Shown: in pieces, positions 62,769-64,000 of the stretch
How positions within the stretch are numbered: position 1 is the first letter of the stretch
Layout of the letters: each line of letters opens with the position of its first letter
DNA from: Liolophura sinensis
Taxonomy: Eukaryota > Mollusca > Polyplacophora > Chitonida > Chitonidae
DNA length: 64,000 nucleotides
Direction of reading: 5' to 3'
Assembly (NCBI RefSeq): GCF_032854445.1
Contig: NC_088301.1
Span: 34,151,187-34,215,186, forward strand
Position numbers and translations under genes: made by a program
The notes under the pieces: generated by a model
Databases searched by the model: none
What the model saw: the letters and a program-made list of their open reading frames with translations, nothing else
What the model was told of the DNA's origin: nothing

Positions 62769-63127
62769 TTAGGCTGTCTGCAACACAAGAATCCTCTGTG
62801 TCCAAAACACAAACCTTATTGTTCCCTCCTCGGCGTCTGCGAGCCCTTGACTCCATGATGAGGCATATCTAGATCCCCACTCCTGATGGGGACGGAACCT
62901 AAACACCATGTCCTTCCTCCAGAAGCACAATATGCGGCGAACTATACACTTGGTTGACATCCGGAAGTCCTTACTCAAAGCTGTAAAGATAACAGGATTT
63001 AAGGAACTGTTTGTAAAAGCCAGAAATGTTGTGAGTAGATCCGCTACGTAAGGCACTGCTTGGAGTTCGTTGTTGACAGACCAAAAGTTTAAGCACACAT
63101 ACGGCCCCCAGCATAAGAAAAAGGCTC
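62769..63127 (-). CDS. Class A (rhodopsin-like) GPCR, C-terminal exon, partial
   Basis: The exon begins after a good acceptor (TTTTTCAG, minus strand) at 63127, and the rest of the gene lies past 64000. It encodes the end of TM6 (FFLCWGPYVCLNFW, with the C-W-x-P core), a short third extracellular loop, TM7 (ADLLTTFLAFTNSSLNPVIF) and helix 8 (SKDFRMSTKCIVRRILCFW). The usual NPxxY is NPVIF, a Tyr-to-Phe change. There is no TM7 lysine of the opsin type. The frame stops at 62769. A second frame (62614-62856) overlaps the tail and reads as a plausible Ser/Thr-rich GPCR C-tail. Ligand class not recognisable. Confidence 0.85.
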
Positions 63128-64000
63128 CTGAAAAATAAAACACAAAAGAATAGACCTTTTGCTCACCAACAAAATGGTAAAAGCCAGTGATGATGTTGAA
63201 GGAAGCAAGACATTATGAACATACGTTTGTAACTTGCACATATACTTGTTTATTAGGACAGAGTTGAGTTTACGTCTATTCCATCTGAAATTTACTTGTG
63301 TTCCACTAGGTTAATCCTTTTCGGTAACATCCATGAAGCCCTATGGTACATGGTGCACAACTTTTAGGTACTCCCTTTTGAAGTAAAATGGTAATGAGGT
63401 GCAGCCTTTGGCAGCACTACTATTGAGTGTAGGGGTATACACTATAAAGCAAAGTGTTGCCAAGAAAATTTTTTGACTTGTACAACGAACAGTTTAACAC
63501 CATCAAAGCCAGTAAAAGGTGAACACCAAACTTCAGTCAGGTTCATCTTAGCGGAATTCATAACATACGCTGTCGGATCACTGATTCATTGTATTTTAGG
63601 AGGCAATGTGAACACATATAGTAACAGAAATTGGCAGTGATTCTCTCAAAGAGCTCTGACTGTCCACTGGGTGCCTTCAGCAAAGACGTGGCCGCATGGT
63701 GCTTGACGATTCAGGTCTTTGTAGTTCTGTTCCGAAGTATCAAAGCACTGCATGCGCAGCTGGTCAGAACAGTGTGGCAACCTCGTTCTGGAACTACACA
63801 GTCAGTGATCGCACAGTTTGGCAAAGGTTTGGTATAATCTTGAAAAAGGCAATAAGGTAATGTCAAAATATAATACACCGGTACCAAAGGAATACTTCTT
63901 TTCTCGAAGTCTTTTAGCTAAAACTGCACCTCAAATAGGCAGCCTTGAAATTCCATATTTAAAACTTTATCAGTCATATTGTTCTCATAGTTTATTTTCG
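63128..64000 (-). other. Probable intron upstream of the GPCR exon
   Basis: No further TM-like coding segment was found on the minus strand up to the window edge, so the preceding exon lies outside. The plus-strand frame at 63631-63837 has no recognisable content. Confidence 0.5.

Overview
The window is animal nuclear DNA. It is AT-rich, its genes are split by many short GT-AG introns, and its intergenic space is packed with SINEs, inverted-repeat elements, minisatellites and degraded satellite. The tRNA-derived SINE (head resembling GGCCTCCGTGGCTCAGTGG, tail AAATAAATAAATA) and the scattered GGTCAAAGGGAG-TAACTC motif are ones I associate with molluscs, so the best guess is a bivalve or gastropod, or at least a lophotrochozoan. 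This is recognition from memory, not a database result.

Layout. 1-9858 is repeat-rich intergenic DNA: SINE copies, a second tRNA-related repeat family, and a foldback element with ~320-bp arms. 9859-14326 (+) is a complete five-exon gene for a secreted serine-beta-lactamase-like protein. 14327-31960 has no recognisable gene; it holds a degraded ~110-bp repeat family, further SINE copies and one MITE-like element. 31961-50800 (+) is a 20-coding-exon gene whose exons join in phase to a 906-residue protein: an N-terminal kinesin motor-like domain with degenerate nucleotide-sensing motifs, then a long coiled coil that I recognise as CCDC78-like. 52190-52550 carries tandem tRNA-Thr-like modules. 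52623-53053 (-) is a likely terminal exon of an unidentified gene. 58840-60480 is a GC-rich island: a broken C2H2 zinc-finger gene on the minus strand, flanked in inverted orientation by repeats dense in E2F-like (TTTTGGCGCGAAA), CRE (TGACGTCA) and CCAAT motifs. 62614-63127 (-) is the last exon of a class A GPCR that continues beyond the right edge.

The genes look functionally unrelated: an extracellular or membrane-anchored hydrolase-like protein, a probable centriole/cilium protein, a zinc-finger protein and a receptor. The most unusual items are the kinesin-like protein that has lost switch I and switch II residues, and the E2F/CRE/CCAAT repeat array around the zinc-finger exons.
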